From Modestobacter sp. Leaf380 (lineage in GTDB: Bacteria; Actinomycetota; Actinomycetes; Mycobacteriales; Geodermatophilaceae), in contig NZ_LMQC01000020.1 in NCBI RefSeq assembly GCF_001424485.1, positions 462,949 through 526,948 of the forward strand: DNA of 64,000 bases, given 5' to 3'. A program made the translations under genes and the position numbers. The notes under the pieces are model-generated. The model did not search any database. It was not told the DNA's origin and was given only the letters and a program-made list of their open reading frames with translations. Shown here piece after piece: positions 40,758 through 49,176 of the stretch. Each line of letters opens with the position of its first letter. The first letter of the stretch is position 1.

Positions 40758-41891
40758 GTGCGCACCCTCCTCGTCACCGGTCCGGGTGGAGCCGGCAGCT
40801 CGACGGTCGCCGCCGCGACCGCCCTGGCGGCCGTCGCGAGCGGGGACCGGGTCGTCCTGCTGACCACGGCGCCGCCGAGGGCGGACCTGGTCGGGCGGGT
40901 CCCGGTGCGGGTGGTCGACGCCCAGCGCGCGCTGGAGCACGCCTGGTCCGCGCACGCCACCGAGCTGGCCGCGCTGGTGCCGGTGCTGACCGTGCCACCG
41001 GGCACCTCCGTCGTGCCGGTCCCGGGGACGACCGAGGTCGCGCTGCTGCTGGCCCTGGGTGAGCTGGCCGAGGCGGGGGAGACCGACCTGGTCGTGGTGG
41101 ACCCCGGCCCGCTGCCCGCGGCGACGGCGCTGCTGGCCCTGCCGGGTGCGCTGCGCTGGTGGCTGGGGCAGCTGGCCCCGGCCCGGCTGCGCGTGCTGGC
41201 CACGGTCAGGGCACTGGCCTCCCGCGGGCGCCCCGGTGCCACCGAGGCGGCGCTGGCCGCCGTCACCACCCTGGAGGTGCTGCTGGACCGGGTGCCCGCT
41301 GAGCCCGCCGTCCACCTGGTGCTGCCGCCGGTCCCCGGTGCCGACGCCGTGCTGCGCACCGCCGGGACGGCCCTCGGGCTGCTCGGGCACCGGGTCGCCT
41401 CGGTGACGCTGTCCCGGGTGCAGCCGGCCGGACCGGGGGAGTGGGCAGCCGCCCGGACCGCGCAGCAGGAGGAGGTGCGCACGGCACTGGAGGCCACCGG
41501 TCTGCCGGTCCGCGTCGTGCCCGAGACGGCCGTCGCCCCGCAGCACGCCGCCGACCTGGTCGCCCTGGAGGCGGCGGTGCCGACCACCGGGGGGACGGCC
41601 CTGCCCCGGCCCGCCCCCGTGCGGGAGGGGCAGCAGTGGCTCCTCGCGGTCCCGCTGCCCTTCGCCGAGCGGGGCACCGTGCAGCTCACCCGATGGGACG
41701 ACGACCTGGTGCTCGACGTCGGCGGGCGGCGCCGGTCGTCCACCCTGGACCCCCTGCTGCGGCGCTGCACCGTCACCTCCGGCACGCTCGAGGACCCGGG
41801 CACCGCGGCAGCCACCCTCGTCGTCCGCGCCACCCCCGACCCGGCCCAGTGGCCGGCCGGGCTGCTGAACCCCGAACGGAGTCCCGCGTGA
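40758..41891 (+). CDS. ArsA/GET3-like ATPase-family protein with a degenerate P-loop
   Basis: A 377-residue protein starting with an Anion_pump/ParA-like P-loop position, MRTLLVTGPGGAGSSTVAAA. The deviant Walker A of this family is GKGGVGKT; both lysines are lost here (GPGGAGSST), so ATP hydrolysis is doubtful. VVVDPGPLP at about 113 occupies the Walker B position. The C-terminal region (VPLPFAERGTVQLTRWDDDLVLDVGG) matches the small all-beta domain seen after bacterial ArsA-like proteins. It corresponds to Rv2184c by position as I recall. No arsenic genes are nearby. The GTG start is 7 bp after the START-domain gene and its stop overlaps the next gene. Confidence 0.78.
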   Translation: MRTLLVTGPGGAGSSTVAAATALAAVASGDRVVLLTTAPPRADLVGRVPVRVVDAQRALEHAWSAHATELAALVPVLTVPPGTSVVPVPGTTEVALLLALGELAEAGETDLVVVDPGPLPAATALLALPGALRWWLGQLAPARLRVLATVRALASRGRPGATEAALAAVTTLEVLLDRVPAEPAVHLVLPPVPGADAVLRTAGTALGLLGHRVASVTLSRVQPAGPGEWAAARTAQQEEVRTALEATGLPVRVVPETAVAPQHAADLVALEAAVPTTGGTALPRPAPVREGQQWLLAVPLPFAERGTVQLTRWDDDLVLDVGGRRRSSTLDPLLRRCTVTSGTLEDPGTAAATLVVRATPDPAQWPAGLLNPERSPA

Positions 41892-42235
41892 CCGGTCCGA
41901 CCCCCGACTGGGGTGCCCAGCTGCGCGGCCTGGCCGACGCCGCCGCGGGCCTGATCGGTGGCCTGACCGCCACCGTGTCCGCCGCACCGGCCGAGGGCCC
42001 TGCGGGTGACCACTCCGCGGAGTGCCGCAGCTGCCCGGTGTGCACCGCGCTCGCCGTCCTCCGCGGCCGCCGGCCCGACCTGTCCGAGGCCCTCGCCGAC
42101 GTGCTCGCCACCGCGGCCGCCGCGCTGCGGGCGCACACCCCGACCGAGACCACCGCGCCAGCACCCCAGAGTCCCGAGGAGCACGTGTCCCCGACCCCGC
42201 CGCCCGCCCCCGTCCAGCGCATCGAGGTGGCATGA
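41888..42235 (+). CDS. Small conserved actinobacterial protein with a CxxC motif (Rv2183c-like)
   Basis: A 115-residue protein with an N-terminal helical segment (PTPDWGAQLRGLADAAAGLIGGL), then HSAECRSCPVCTALAVLRGRRPDL containing three cysteines (CxxCxxC), a second helix and a Pro-rich tail. The cysteines may bind a metal. No function is known to me. It overlaps the ArsA-like gene at its start and the glucokinase gene at its end, each by 4 bp (GTGA, ATGA), so the three proteins are probably made together. Position suggests the counterpart of Rv2183c. Confidence 0.75.
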   Translation: MTGPTPDWGAQLRGLADAAAGLIGGLTATVSAAPAEGPAGDHSAECRSCPVCTALAVLRGRRPDLSEALADVLATAAAALRAHTPTETTAPAPQSPEEHVSPTPPPAPVQRIEVA

Positions 42236-43233
42236 GCCCGTCCGTGGACCAGACGGCCGCCCTGGACCTGCCCGCCCTGGGCATCGACATCGGCGGCACC
42301 AAGGTCGCCGGCGGGGTCGTGCTGCCCGACGGCACCATCACCGACACCGCCCGCCGGGCGACCCCCGGGAAGTCGGTCAGCGCGACCGAGGACGCCATCG
42401 CAGCGGTCGTCGAGGAGCTCGCCGACCGTCACGGCGGGCCGCTGGTCGGCGTCGGGGTCGGCGCGGCCGGGTGGTTCGACCGCACCGGGGACACCGTGCT
42501 CTTCAGCCCGCACCTGGCCTGGCGCAACCAGCCGTTGCGCAAGGACCTCGGGACCCGGCTGCAGCGCCCGCTGTGGGTGGGCAACGACGCCGACGCGGCC
42601 GCCTGGGCCGAGTACCGCTACGGCGCGGCCCGGGGGAGCGACCTGGCGCTGGTGATCACGCTGGGCACCGGCATCGGCGGCGGCATGGTCATCGACGGCC
42701 GGCTGCAGCGCGGCGCACACGGCGTGGCCGGCGAGTGGGGCCACATGCGCGTGGTGCCCGACGGCCGGCTGTGCGCCTGCGGCAACCGCGGCTGCTGGGA
42801 GCAGTACGCCTCGGGCAACGCCCTGGGCCAGACCGCGCGGGAGGTGGCCAACAGCTCACCGGCCGCGGCCGCCTCGCTGCTGGAGCGGGTCGAGGGGCAG
42901 GCCGACCGGCTGACCGGGGAGCACGTCGCCACCGCCGCCGCGGCCGGTGACCCACTGGCCCTGGAGCTGCTGGCCGAGGTCGGCACCTGGCTGGGGCAGG
43001 GCATCGCGGACCTGTCCGCGGTGCTCGACCCGGGCGTCGTCGTCATCGGGGGTGGGGTGAGCGTGCTGGGGGAGATGGTGCTGGGCCCGGCCCGGGCCCG
43101 GCTGGAGCGGGCGCTGCCCGGCCGTGGCTTCCGTCCCGGCCCGCAGGTGCTCGCCGCCGAGCTGGGCGCCCAGGCCGGCCTGGTCGGCGCGGCGGACCTG
43201 GTCCGCCGCGCCGTCGCCGAGGGCGTCGCCTGA
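42232..43233 (+). CDS. glk: ROK-family glucokinase
   Basis: A 333-residue ROK sugar kinase. ATP binding is shown by GIDIGGTK (17-24), the catalytic aspartate by GNDAD (Asp119), the glucose-binding region by GEWGHM (167-172), and the ROK zinc site by His171 with Cys181, Cys183 and Cys188 in CACGNRGC. These features match actinobacterial glucokinases, though a related hexose cannot be excluded. The ATG overlaps the preceding stop by 4 bp. It ends the four-gene operon and is convergent with the TIGR00300 gene, 10 bp away and with no hairpin between. Confidence 0.9.
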   Translation: MSPSVDQTAALDLPALGIDIGGTKVAGGVVLPDGTITDTARRATPGKSVSATEDAIAAVVEELADRHGGPLVGVGVGAAGWFDRTGDTVLFSPHLAWRNQPLRKDLGTRLQRPLWVGNDADAAAWAEYRYGAARGSDLALVITLGTGIGGGMVIDGRLQRGAHGVAGEWGHMRVVPDGRLCACGNRGCWEQYASGNALGQTAREVANSSPAAAASLLERVEGQADRLTGEHVATAAAAGDPLALELLAEVGTWLGQGIADLSAVLDPGVVVIGGGVSVLGEMVLGPARARLERALPGRGFRPGPQVLAAELGAQAGLVGAADLVRRAVAEGVA

Positions 43234-43243
43234 ACGGCTGGAC

Positions 43244-44473
43244 TCAGCAGAGCTCGCGGGCCAGCTGTTCCAGGAACAGGCCGATGTCGGTGACGATGCC
43301 CATCGCCTGCGCGGAGCCGCGGTCCGCGAGCTTGGTGACCGTGGCCGGGTTGATGTCCACGCAGACCAGCGGGATCGAGGCCGGCAGCAGGTTCCCGGTG
43401 GCGATCGAGTGCAGCATCGTGGCCACCATGATCGTGAAGCCCACCCCGGGCAGCTGGGCGCGCATCGCCCGCTGACCGTCGATGACGTCGGTGACGACGT
43501 CGGGCAGCGGGCCGTCGTCGCGGACCGAGCCGACGAGCACGAAGGGCTTGCCGGCCGTCACCATCGCGTGCATGACGCCGCCGGTGAGCACCCCGGACGC
43601 CACGGCTGCGGCGATGGAGCCCTCGGCGCGGATGGTGTTGATCGCCCGGATGTGGTGCTCGTGGCCGTGCGGGACGCCGGACCCCTTGGCCAGGTCGACG
43701 CCCAGCGACGTCCCGTAGAGCGAGGACTCGATGTCGTGGGTGGCCAGCGCGTTGCCGGCGAACAGCACGTCGACGAAGCCGGCCTCGACCAGCCGGACCA
43801 TCGCCGGGGCGGCCCCGGTGTGCACGACCGCCGGGCCGCCGACCCAGAGCACCTTCTGCCCGGCGGCCTTGACCTCGCGCATCGTGGCCGCGATCTGCCG
43901 GACGAGGACCGCCTGCGGCTTCTCCGAGGACGCGGTGGAGGACATGAACCCGAAGTCCTCCTCGGTGCCCCGGGCGGCCTGCTGCGGCAGCTCCACCCGG
44001 ACCCCGGCCGCGCCGCAGACCACGGCGTCCCCGGCCCGCACGTCGCTCACCGGCACGGTGTCCACGACGGTCCGGCCGTCCTCGGTGGACACGACCAGAC
44101 CGCAGTCCATCTCCGGACGGCGGACCCGCATCCAGGTGGCGTCCAGCCGGACCAGGGTCTCCAGGTTGGTGGTCGAGTAGAACGCCGGCGGGAAGACGCC
44201 GTCGCGGGGCGCGGGCTCGGTCGTCGCGGTGCCCGGGTCGACGGCGTTCGCGCCGTGCACCTGCACCCGCATGAGGATCCGCTCCAGCAGCTCGGCGGTG
44301 TCCGCGGAGACCTCGACCAGTGCCCGGGACTCGTCGGCGTGCTGACGGCCCAGGTCCAGGCTCTGGATCCGGTAGTCCCCGCCGTACTCCAGGACGTCGT
44401 CCAGCACCCGGGCCAGGATGCCGGTGTCCATGAGGTGGCCGGACAGGGAGACCGTCGTCGTCTGGGAGCTCAC
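43244..44473 (-). CDS. TIGR00300 family protein (LOR/SDH N-terminal + ornithine-cyclodeaminase-like)
   Basis: A 409-residue protein. The N-terminal VSLSGHLMDTGILARVLDDV matches the LOR/SDH bifunctional-enzyme conserved domain, and the C-terminal two-thirds has a Rossmann-like region (VLFAGNALATHDIESSLYGTSLG, HEHHIRAINTIRAEGSIA) of the TIGR00300 group. Relatives include archaeal ornithine cyclodeaminases and the C-terminal part of cyanobacterial arginine dihydrolase AgrE/ArgZ. A role in ornithine or arginine catabolism (to proline) is possible, but the dihydrolase domain itself is absent. The start is GTG at 44473; no clear ribosome-binding site is visible. Convergent with glk. Confidence 0.78.
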   Translation of the reverse strand: MSSQTTTVSLSGHLMDTGILARVLDDVLEYGGDYRIQSLDLGRQHADESRALVEVSADTAELLERILMRVQVHGANAVDPGTATTEPAPRDGVFPPAFYSTTNLETLVRLDATWMRVRRPEMDCGLVVSTEDGRTVVDTVPVSDVRAGDAVVCGAAGVRVELPQQAARGTEEDFGFMSSTASSEKPQAVLVRQIAATMREVKAAGQKVLWVGGPAVVHTGAAPAMVRLVEAGFVDVLFAGNALATHDIESSLYGTSLGVDLAKGSGVPHGHEHHIRAINTIRAEGSIAAAVASGVLTGGVMHAMVTAGKPFVLVGSVRDDGPLPDVVTDVIDGQRAMRAQLPGVGFTIMVATMLHSIATGNLLPASIPLVCVDINPATVTKLADRGSAQAMGIVTDIGLFLEQLARELC

Positions 44474-44556
44474 CGGCCCATGGTGACGCACGACACGGCC
44501 CCCGTGCAGGGACCCGCCGCGTGCGGAGCGCGCGGTGGGGGCACGGGGGTCCTCCT

Positions 44557-45249
44557 TCAGACGACGGCGCCGTCCCCGTCGTCGTCGGTGCGGTCGCGCA
44601 TCCGGGAGACCAGCAGCGCGACCCCGCCGACGACGCCCAGCACGCCCAGCACGATGCCCAGGTCCGAGCTCAGCCGCACCGCGCCCGGGGCGATGATGCA
44701 CAGCGCGCCGGCGGCGATGAGCAGCAGCGCGTAGAGCGACACCGGGGCCAGCACCGGCAGCGGGGGTGGGGCGGGCGGCTCGAAGTGCTCGTCGGGCCGG
44801 TCCAGCACGTCGGGCTCCGCGGGCGGGGGAGGCGGGTCCTCGCGGGGCTGGTCGGTCACCGGCGGGACGGGGCCGGACTCGGCCTCCCAGCCGGCCACGA
44901 TGCGGGCGAACTCGGCGTCGGTGGCCGCGCTGTCCTCCTCGGGACGGCGGCGTGCCGGCTCGGGCTCGGTGGGCAGGTGGTCGTCGCCGTGGGTGTCGAC
45001 GACGGTGCGGGCCTCGGCCCGGCGGGCCCGGTCGACGAAGAGCCGGTCGGTGGGCGGGGAGGGCAGGAACTGGGTGCGCGTGTAGGGGCCGACGTCGGTG
45101 GAGGGGGCCAGGTAGGCGGCGATGCCCTCCTCGCGCAGCACGTCGAGCAGGTGCTCACCGACCCGCGGGTCCACGTCGCGCAGCGGGTGCCACAGCGAGG
45201 CGTCCAGGCCGTTGTCGCGCCGGCCCCGTCGTCCGCTCACGCCATCCAC
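44557..45249 (-). CDS. Actinobacterial hypothetical membrane protein with Pro-rich linker
   Basis: A 230-residue protein in three parts: a folded N-terminal region (SLWHPLRDVDPRVGEHLLDV, then EEGIAAYLAPSTDV), a low-complexity Pro/Glu linker (DQPREDPPPPPAEPD), and a C-terminal pair of membrane helices (LYALLLIAAGALCIIAPGAV and LGIVLGVLGVVGGVALLVS). The soluble domain is on the N-terminal, probably cytoplasmic side. I do not recognise the family with certainty. The start is GTG at 45249, with GTG at 45240 as an alternative. It is divergent from plsC. Confidence 0.7.
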   Translation of the reverse strand: MDGVSGRRGRRDNGLDASLWHPLRDVDPRVGEHLLDVLREEGIAAYLAPSTDVGPYTRTQFLPSPPTDRLFVDRARRAEARTVVDTHGDDHLPTEPEPARRRPEEDSAATDAEFARIVAGWEAESGPVPPVTDQPREDPPPPPAEPDVLDRPDEHFEPPAPPPLPVLAPVSLYALLLIAAGALCIIAPGAVRLSSDLGIVLGVLGVVGGVALLVSRMRDRTDDDGDGAVV

Positions 45250-45330
45250 CCCTGTCCTGTGCCCGTCCCGGCCGACCGCGCGTCCCGCGGGTCGGCGTCC
45301 CCCCGATTGTGGGGTGGGCCTCGTGCTCCC

Positions 45331-45336
45331 TAGTCT
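45331..45336 (+). promoter_or_regulatory. -10 box (TAGTCT) for plsC
   Basis: TAGTCT lies about 20 bp before the plsC start, leaving room for the GAGGGAGG ribosome-binding site in a short leader. Confidence 0.45.
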
Positions 45337-45355
45337 GACAGTCCCTGAGGGAGGC

Positions 45356-46117
45356 GTGTTGTTCTACTGGTTCCTCAAGTTCGTGGCCGTCGGGCCGATC
45401 GTGCGTCTGGTGTTCCGTCCGCGGGTCTCGGGCGCGGCGAACGTGCCGCGGCGCGGGGCGGCGGTGCTGGCGAGCAACCACCTCTCCGCCTCCGACTGGG
45501 TCTTCATGCCGCTGGTGCTGCGGCGCCGGGTGACGTTCCTGGCCAAGGCCGAGTACTTCACCGCCCCCGGGGTCAAGGGCTTCCTGCAGCGGGTGTTCTT
45601 CGCCGGCAGCGGCCAGGTGCCCATCGACCGGACCAGCGCCGACGCCGCCGAGGCCGCGCTGTCCACGGGCATCCGGATCCTGGGCGAGGGCAAGCTGCTG
45701 GGCATCTACCCCGAGGGCACGCGGTCGCCCGACGGCCGGCTGTTCCGCGGCAAGACCGGGGTCGCCCGGATGACCCTGGAGACCGGTTGCCCGGTGGTGC
45801 CGGTGGCGATGGTGCCGACGTCGTCGTTCCGGTTCCTCGGGCGGACCTTCGAGCGGGTCACCGTGCGGATCGGTGAGCCGTTGGACTTCTCCCGCTACGA
45901 GGGGATGAGCGGCGACCGGTTCGTCGAGCGTTCGATCACCGACGAGATCATGTACGAGATCATGACGCTGTCGGGTCAGGAGTACGTCGACCTGTACGGC
46001 GCGAAGGTGAAGAAGTCGATGGACTCCACCGGGGCGACCGCCGTGGAGGTCGTGGGCAGGCTGCAGCCCCCGCCGCACGAGAGCGCCGACCGGCTGCCCA
46101 GCTCACTGGCGGGTTAA
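45356..46117 (+). CDS. plsC: 1-acyl-sn-glycerol-3-phosphate acyltransferase (PlsC-like)
   Basis: A 253-residue membrane-associated acyltransferase of the lysophosphatidate acyltransferase family, acting in phospholipid synthesis. The catalytic HX4D is SNHLSASDW, and the substrate-binding IYPEGTRSPDG and VPIDR motifs are present. It matches the Rv2182c position as I recall. The start is either GTG at 45356 or TTG one codon later at 45359; GAGGGAGG sits 2 or 5 bp before them respectively, so the TTG may be preferred. Its last 15 bp overlap the convergent TetR gene. Confidence 0.9.
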   Translation: MLFYWFLKFVAVGPIVRLVFRPRVSGAANVPRRGAAVLASNHLSASDWVFMPLVLRRRVTFLAKAEYFTAPGVKGFLQRVFFAGSGQVPIDRTSADAAEAALSTGIRILGEGKLLGIYPEGTRSPDGRLFRGKTGVARMTLETGCPVVPVAMVPTSSFRFLGRTFERVTVRIGEPLDFSRYEGMSGDRFVERSITDEIMYEIMTLSGQEYVDLYGAKVKKSMDSTGATAVEVVGRLQPPPHESADRLPSSLAG

Positions 46118-46666
46118 CCGGTCCAGGACGTCGCTGGCCAGGGCGAGCAGTTCCTCGCGGGTCATCGTCGAGGGGTCGGCGGTCCAGCCGACGACGAGGT
46201 CCTCGGTGAAGGCGAACCAGGCCCGGACCAGCTGACGGTGCCGGGCGTCGTCGGGCAGGCCGACGGTGCGCAGGGTGCCGTCGACCAGCCGCTCCCGGGC
46301 GCCGGTGTAGACGTCGGCCACCCAGGGGTCTCCGCCGCCGGCGCCGCGCACGAACGCGACGTAGGACTCCCGGTAGGTCTCCACCCACTGCACGAACCGG
46401 TCGAGCATCCCGGCGTGCGCCCCGGGTGCCGGGGCGCCCTCGCCGAGCACGTGGTCCAGCAGCAGCTCGGCGGCCGCCGTCGTCACCGCGGTGTAGTAGT
46501 CCTTCTTGGTCGCGAAGTAGTGGAACAGCAGGCTGCGGCTGATGCCGGCCCGCCGGGCCACCTCGTCGATGGTCAGCTCCTGCACCGGGGTGGTGGGCAG
46601 CAGCTCCAGGCCGATCTCGACCAGCTGCGCCCGGCGGTCGGCGGCCGACCGCCGGGCGGCGGTCAC
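46103..46666 (-). CDS. TetR family transcriptional regulator
   Basis: A 187-residue one-component regulator. The N-terminal helix-turn-helix is clear (LTIDEVARRAGISRSLLFHYF, about 32-52), and the C-terminal ligand domain carries FVQWVETYRESYVAFVRGAGGGD, found in TetR_C-type actinobacterial regulators. It is the last gene of the monooxygenase-hydrolase-TetR operon: its GTG overlaps the hydrolase stop by 4 bp. The most likely operators are the twin palindromes at 49130 and 49161, so it would autoregulate the operon and also control the divergent SDR gene. The inducer is unknown, probably the pathway ketone or ester. Its 3' end overlaps plsC. Confidence 0.87.
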   Translation of the reverse strand: MTAARRSAADRRAQLVEIGLELLPTTPVQELTIDEVARRAGISRSLLFHYFATKKDYYTAVTTAAAELLLDHVLGEGAPAPGAHAGMLDRFVQWVETYRESYVAFVRGAGGGDPWVADVYTGARERLVDGTLRTVGLPDDARHRQLVRAWFAFTEDLVVGWTADPSTMTREELLALASDVLDRLTRQ

Positions 46667-47592
46667 AGCGCGCCGGCGACCAGGCGCCGGATCGCCTCGG
46701 TGACCAGGTCGGGTCGCTCCTGGGGCAGCATGTGCCCGCAGCCGGGGACGACCTGCAGCGTGGCCGTGGGGATCGCCCCGGCCAGCTTCTCCGAGTGCCG
46801 CACGGGGGTCAGCTGGTCGGTGTCGCCGACCAGCACCTCCACCGGGACGGTGCCCAGCTCGGCCAGCGCCTCGGCCTTGTCGTGCGCGCCCAGCGCCGGG
46901 TAGAAGGCCACGAAGGACCGCACCGACGACGCCGACATGATGTCCGCGCCGCGGCGGACCATCTCGTCGGTGGCGGCCGAGCCGTAGAGCAGCCCCCGGA
47001 CGACGGCCAGGTGCCGGGGTGAGGACGGCGGGACCAGCCGGCGCCAGCCCTCCACCCGGCGGGCGTGCCGCACCGCCCAGGCACCGACGGTGGGCAGCAG
47101 CCGCTGCTGCAGCCGCTCGGCGGCGGTGCGCGGGGGCTTGCTCAGCTCCCCGGCAGAGGTGTCGACCAGGGCGACGCCGCGGACCCGGTCGCCGATCAGC
47201 TCGGGGTGGGCCGCGGCCAGGGCCATGATCGTCATGCCGCCCATCGAGTGCCCGCCCAGCACGACCGGGCCGGTCGGCACCAGCGTGCCCAGCACCCGCG
47301 CCAGGTCCTCGCCGAGCAGGTCGATGGAGACCTCCTCGACCGGGCCCCAGGTGGAGCGTCCGTGCCCGCGCTGGTCGTAGCGGACCAGCCGGACCGCACC
47401 GGCCGCGACATCGTCGGCCAGGGCGTCGGCGACGTCGTCCCAGGCGCCCTGGGACAGCGTCCAGCCGTGGGCCAGCACGACCGTGACCGGGGCGTCGTCC
47501 GAGCCGCGGACGGTGGCGTGCAGCTGGGCGCCGTCCGCGGTGGGGACGGCGTGGGTGGTCCGCAGGACCGTGCGCTGTGCCGAGGTGGTCAT
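46663..47592 (-). CDS. Alpha/beta-hydrolase (probable esterase)
   Basis: A 309-residue alpha/beta-hydrolase. The oxyanion HGW motif is at 42-44, the nucleophile elbow GHSMGG gives Ser116, the acid is Asp257 or Asp259 in VGDTDQL, and the catalytic base is His287 (GCGHM). No signal peptide is present. It overlaps the monooxygenase gene upstream and the TetR gene downstream by 4 bp each. In this setting it most plausibly hydrolyses the ester or lactone made by the Baeyer-Villiger enzyme; that is inference from context. The ATG start at 47592 is fixed by the overlap. Confidence 0.87.
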   Translation of the reverse strand: MTTSAQRTVLRTTHAVPTADGAQLHATVRGSDDAPVTVVLAHGWTLSQGAWDDVADALADDVAAGAVRLVRYDQRGHGRSTWGPVEEVSIDLLGEDLARVLGTLVPTGPVVLGGHSMGGMTIMALAAAHPELIGDRVRGVALVDTSAGELSKPPRTAAERLQQRLLPTVGAWAVRHARRVEGWRRLVPPSSPRHLAVVRGLLYGSAATDEMVRRGADIMSASSVRSFVAFYPALGAHDKAEALAELGTVPVEVLVGDTDQLTPVRHSEKLAGAIPTATLQVVPGCGHMLPQERPDLVTEAIRRLVAGAL

Positions 47593-49088
47593 GCCGTCGT
47601 CCCCACGTAGTTGTCGCGGTCCAGGGTCCTGGTGAGCCTGCGGAACCGGAAGGTGAAGTCCGGCCAGAGGGTGGTGTTGTGGCCGTGCTCGTCGAGGTAC
47701 CAGGAGCCGCAGCCGCCGTCGAGCCACACCGTGCCGGCCGAGCGCTCGGCGATCAGCGCGCGGTAGGCGTCCTGGGCGGCCTGGGTGGTCTCCAGGGTCA
47801 CCAGGCCCTCGTCGTCCATGGCCTGCAGGGCGTTCGCGACGTAGGCGACCTGGGACTCGATCATGTAGACCATCGAGGTGTGCCCGACCCCGACGTTGGG
47901 GCCGACCAGCAGGAACAGGTTGGGGAAGCCGGCGACGGTGCTGCCGCGGTTGGTGGCCATCCCGTCGGTCCAGACGTCGGCCAGCGTCCGGCCGTCCTTG
48001 CCGGTGATCCGGTGCGCGATCGGCAGGTCGGTGACGTGGAAGCCGGTGGCCAGCACCAGGGTGTCGGTCGGCCGCTCGACGCCGTCGCGGGTGACCACGG
48101 AGTGCGGTCGGACCTCGGCGATGCCGGCGTTGACGACCTCGGCGTTGGGCGCGGTGACCGCCGGGTACCAGTCGTTGCTGATCAGGATCCGCTTGCAGCC
48201 GATCGTGTAGTCCGGGGTCAGGGTGGCGCGCACCTGCGGGTCGCGGACCTGGCGCTCCAGGTGGGTGCGGGCCAGCTTCTGCACCGGGGCCAGGAAGCGC
48301 GGGTTCTTGGTGATGCCGACGGCGAGGAACTCCCGGGAGGCGTAGAGCACGCCGCGGACGGCCTTCTGCAGGCCGGGCACCCGGCGGTACAGCCGGCGCT
48401 CCAGGGGGGTGGTGGGCCGGTCGCCGCGGGGGATGACCCACGGCGGGGTGCGCTGGTAGACCGTGACGGACCCGGCGACCGGCTGGATGGCCGGCACCAC
48501 CTGGATGGCCGAGGCGCCGGTGCCGATGACGGCGACCCGCTCACCGGTGAGGTCGTGCGCGGCGTCCCAGCGGGCGGAGTGCATGACGGTGCCGGCGAAG
48601 TCCTCGATGCCCGGGATGTCGGGGTAGGAGGGGTCGGCGAGCGCACCGGCCGCGGACACCAGCACCCGGGCGGAGACCTCGCCGGTGGAGGTCTGGACCC
48701 GCCAGCGGCGGGCCTCGGCGTCCCACTGCGCGCCGGTGACGTCGGCGCCGAAGACGTGGTGGCGCAGGACGTCGTAGCGGGCTGCGACGCCCTGGAGGTA
48801 GGCGAGGATCTCCGGCTGCTCGGAGTAGGTGCGCGGCCAGTCCGGGTTGGGCGCGAAGGAGAACGAGTAGAGGTTGGACTGCACGTCGCAGGCCGCCCCC
48901 GGGTACGTGTTGTCGCGCCACGTGCCGCCGACGTCGGGCCCGCGCTCGAGCACCACGAAGTCCTCGATGCCCATCTCGCGCATCCGGATGGCCATGCCCA
49001 GGCCGGCGAAGCCGGACCCGATCACGGCCACCCGCACCTCGCGGGTCTCCTCCCGCTGCTGCGGCTGGCTCTCGAGCGTGCTGGTCAC
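47589..49088 (-). CDS. Baeyer-Villiger flavin monooxygenase
   Basis: A 499-residue class B flavoprotein monooxygenase inserting oxygen next to a carbonyl. It has the FAD motif GSGFAG (24-29), the second dinucleotide motif GTGASA (189-194) for NADPH, and the type I BVMO fingerprint FxGxxxHxxxW between them: Phe164, His170, Trp174 (FAGTVMHSARW). CDVQSNLYSFSF and WYLDEHGHNTTLWP are shared with EthA/MymA-type enzymes. The substrate is unknown. The GTG start at 49088 follows AGGAG; a longer frame upstream crosses the operators and is rejected. It is the first gene of the operon with the hydrolase and TetR genes. Confidence 0.9.
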   Translation of the reverse strand: MTSTLESQPQQREETREVRVAVIGSGFAGLGMAIRMREMGIEDFVVLERGPDVGGTWRDNTYPGAACDVQSNLYSFSFAPNPDWPRTYSEQPEILAYLQGVAARYDVLRHHVFGADVTGAQWDAEARRWRVQTSTGEVSARVLVSAAGALADPSYPDIPGIEDFAGTVMHSARWDAAHDLTGERVAVIGTGASAIQVVPAIQPVAGSVTVYQRTPPWVIPRGDRPTTPLERRLYRRVPGLQKAVRGVLYASREFLAVGITKNPRFLAPVQKLARTHLERQVRDPQVRATLTPDYTIGCKRILISNDWYPAVTAPNAEVVNAGIAEVRPHSVVTRDGVERPTDTLVLATGFHVTDLPIAHRITGKDGRTLADVWTDGMATNRGSTVAGFPNLFLLVGPNVGVGHTSMVYMIESQVAYVANALQAMDDEGLVTLETTQAAQDAYRALIAERSAGTVWLDGGCGSWYLDEHGHNTTLWPDFTFRFRRLTRTLDRDNYVGTTA

Positions 49089-49127
49089 CGGTCGGCTCCT
49101 CTGCTGACGGCTGGGTCGCCCACGGGC

Positions 49128-49156
49128 TTGCTGAGCAACGCTCAACACGCTACAAC
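49128..49156 (+). promoter_or_regulatory. Promoter for the SDR gene (TTGCTG-17-TACAAC)
   Basis: -35 TTGCTG (49128-49133) and -10 TACAAC (49151-49156) are spaced 17 bp. The -35 region is covered by the left operator and the predicted start site by the right operator. Confidence 0.5.
49130..49146. promoter_or_regulatory. Left TetR-type operator (imperfect 17-bp palindrome)
   Basis: GCTGAGCAACGCTCAAC is an imperfect copy of the perfect palindrome 31 bp to the right, with half-sites of the form TTGAGC / GCTCAA. The 31-bp spacing is close to three helical turns, placing both on one face. Confidence 0.65.
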
Positions 49157-49176
49157 AGTCGTTGAGCAGTGCTCAA
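49147..49176 (-). promoter_or_regulatory. Promoter for the monooxygenase operon (TTGAGC-18-TAGCGT)
   Basis: On the minus strand, -35 TTGAGC (49171-49176) and -10 TAGCGT (49147-49152) are spaced 18 bp. The two divergent -10 elements overlap by 2 bp. The -35 lies inside the right operator. Confidence 0.5.
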
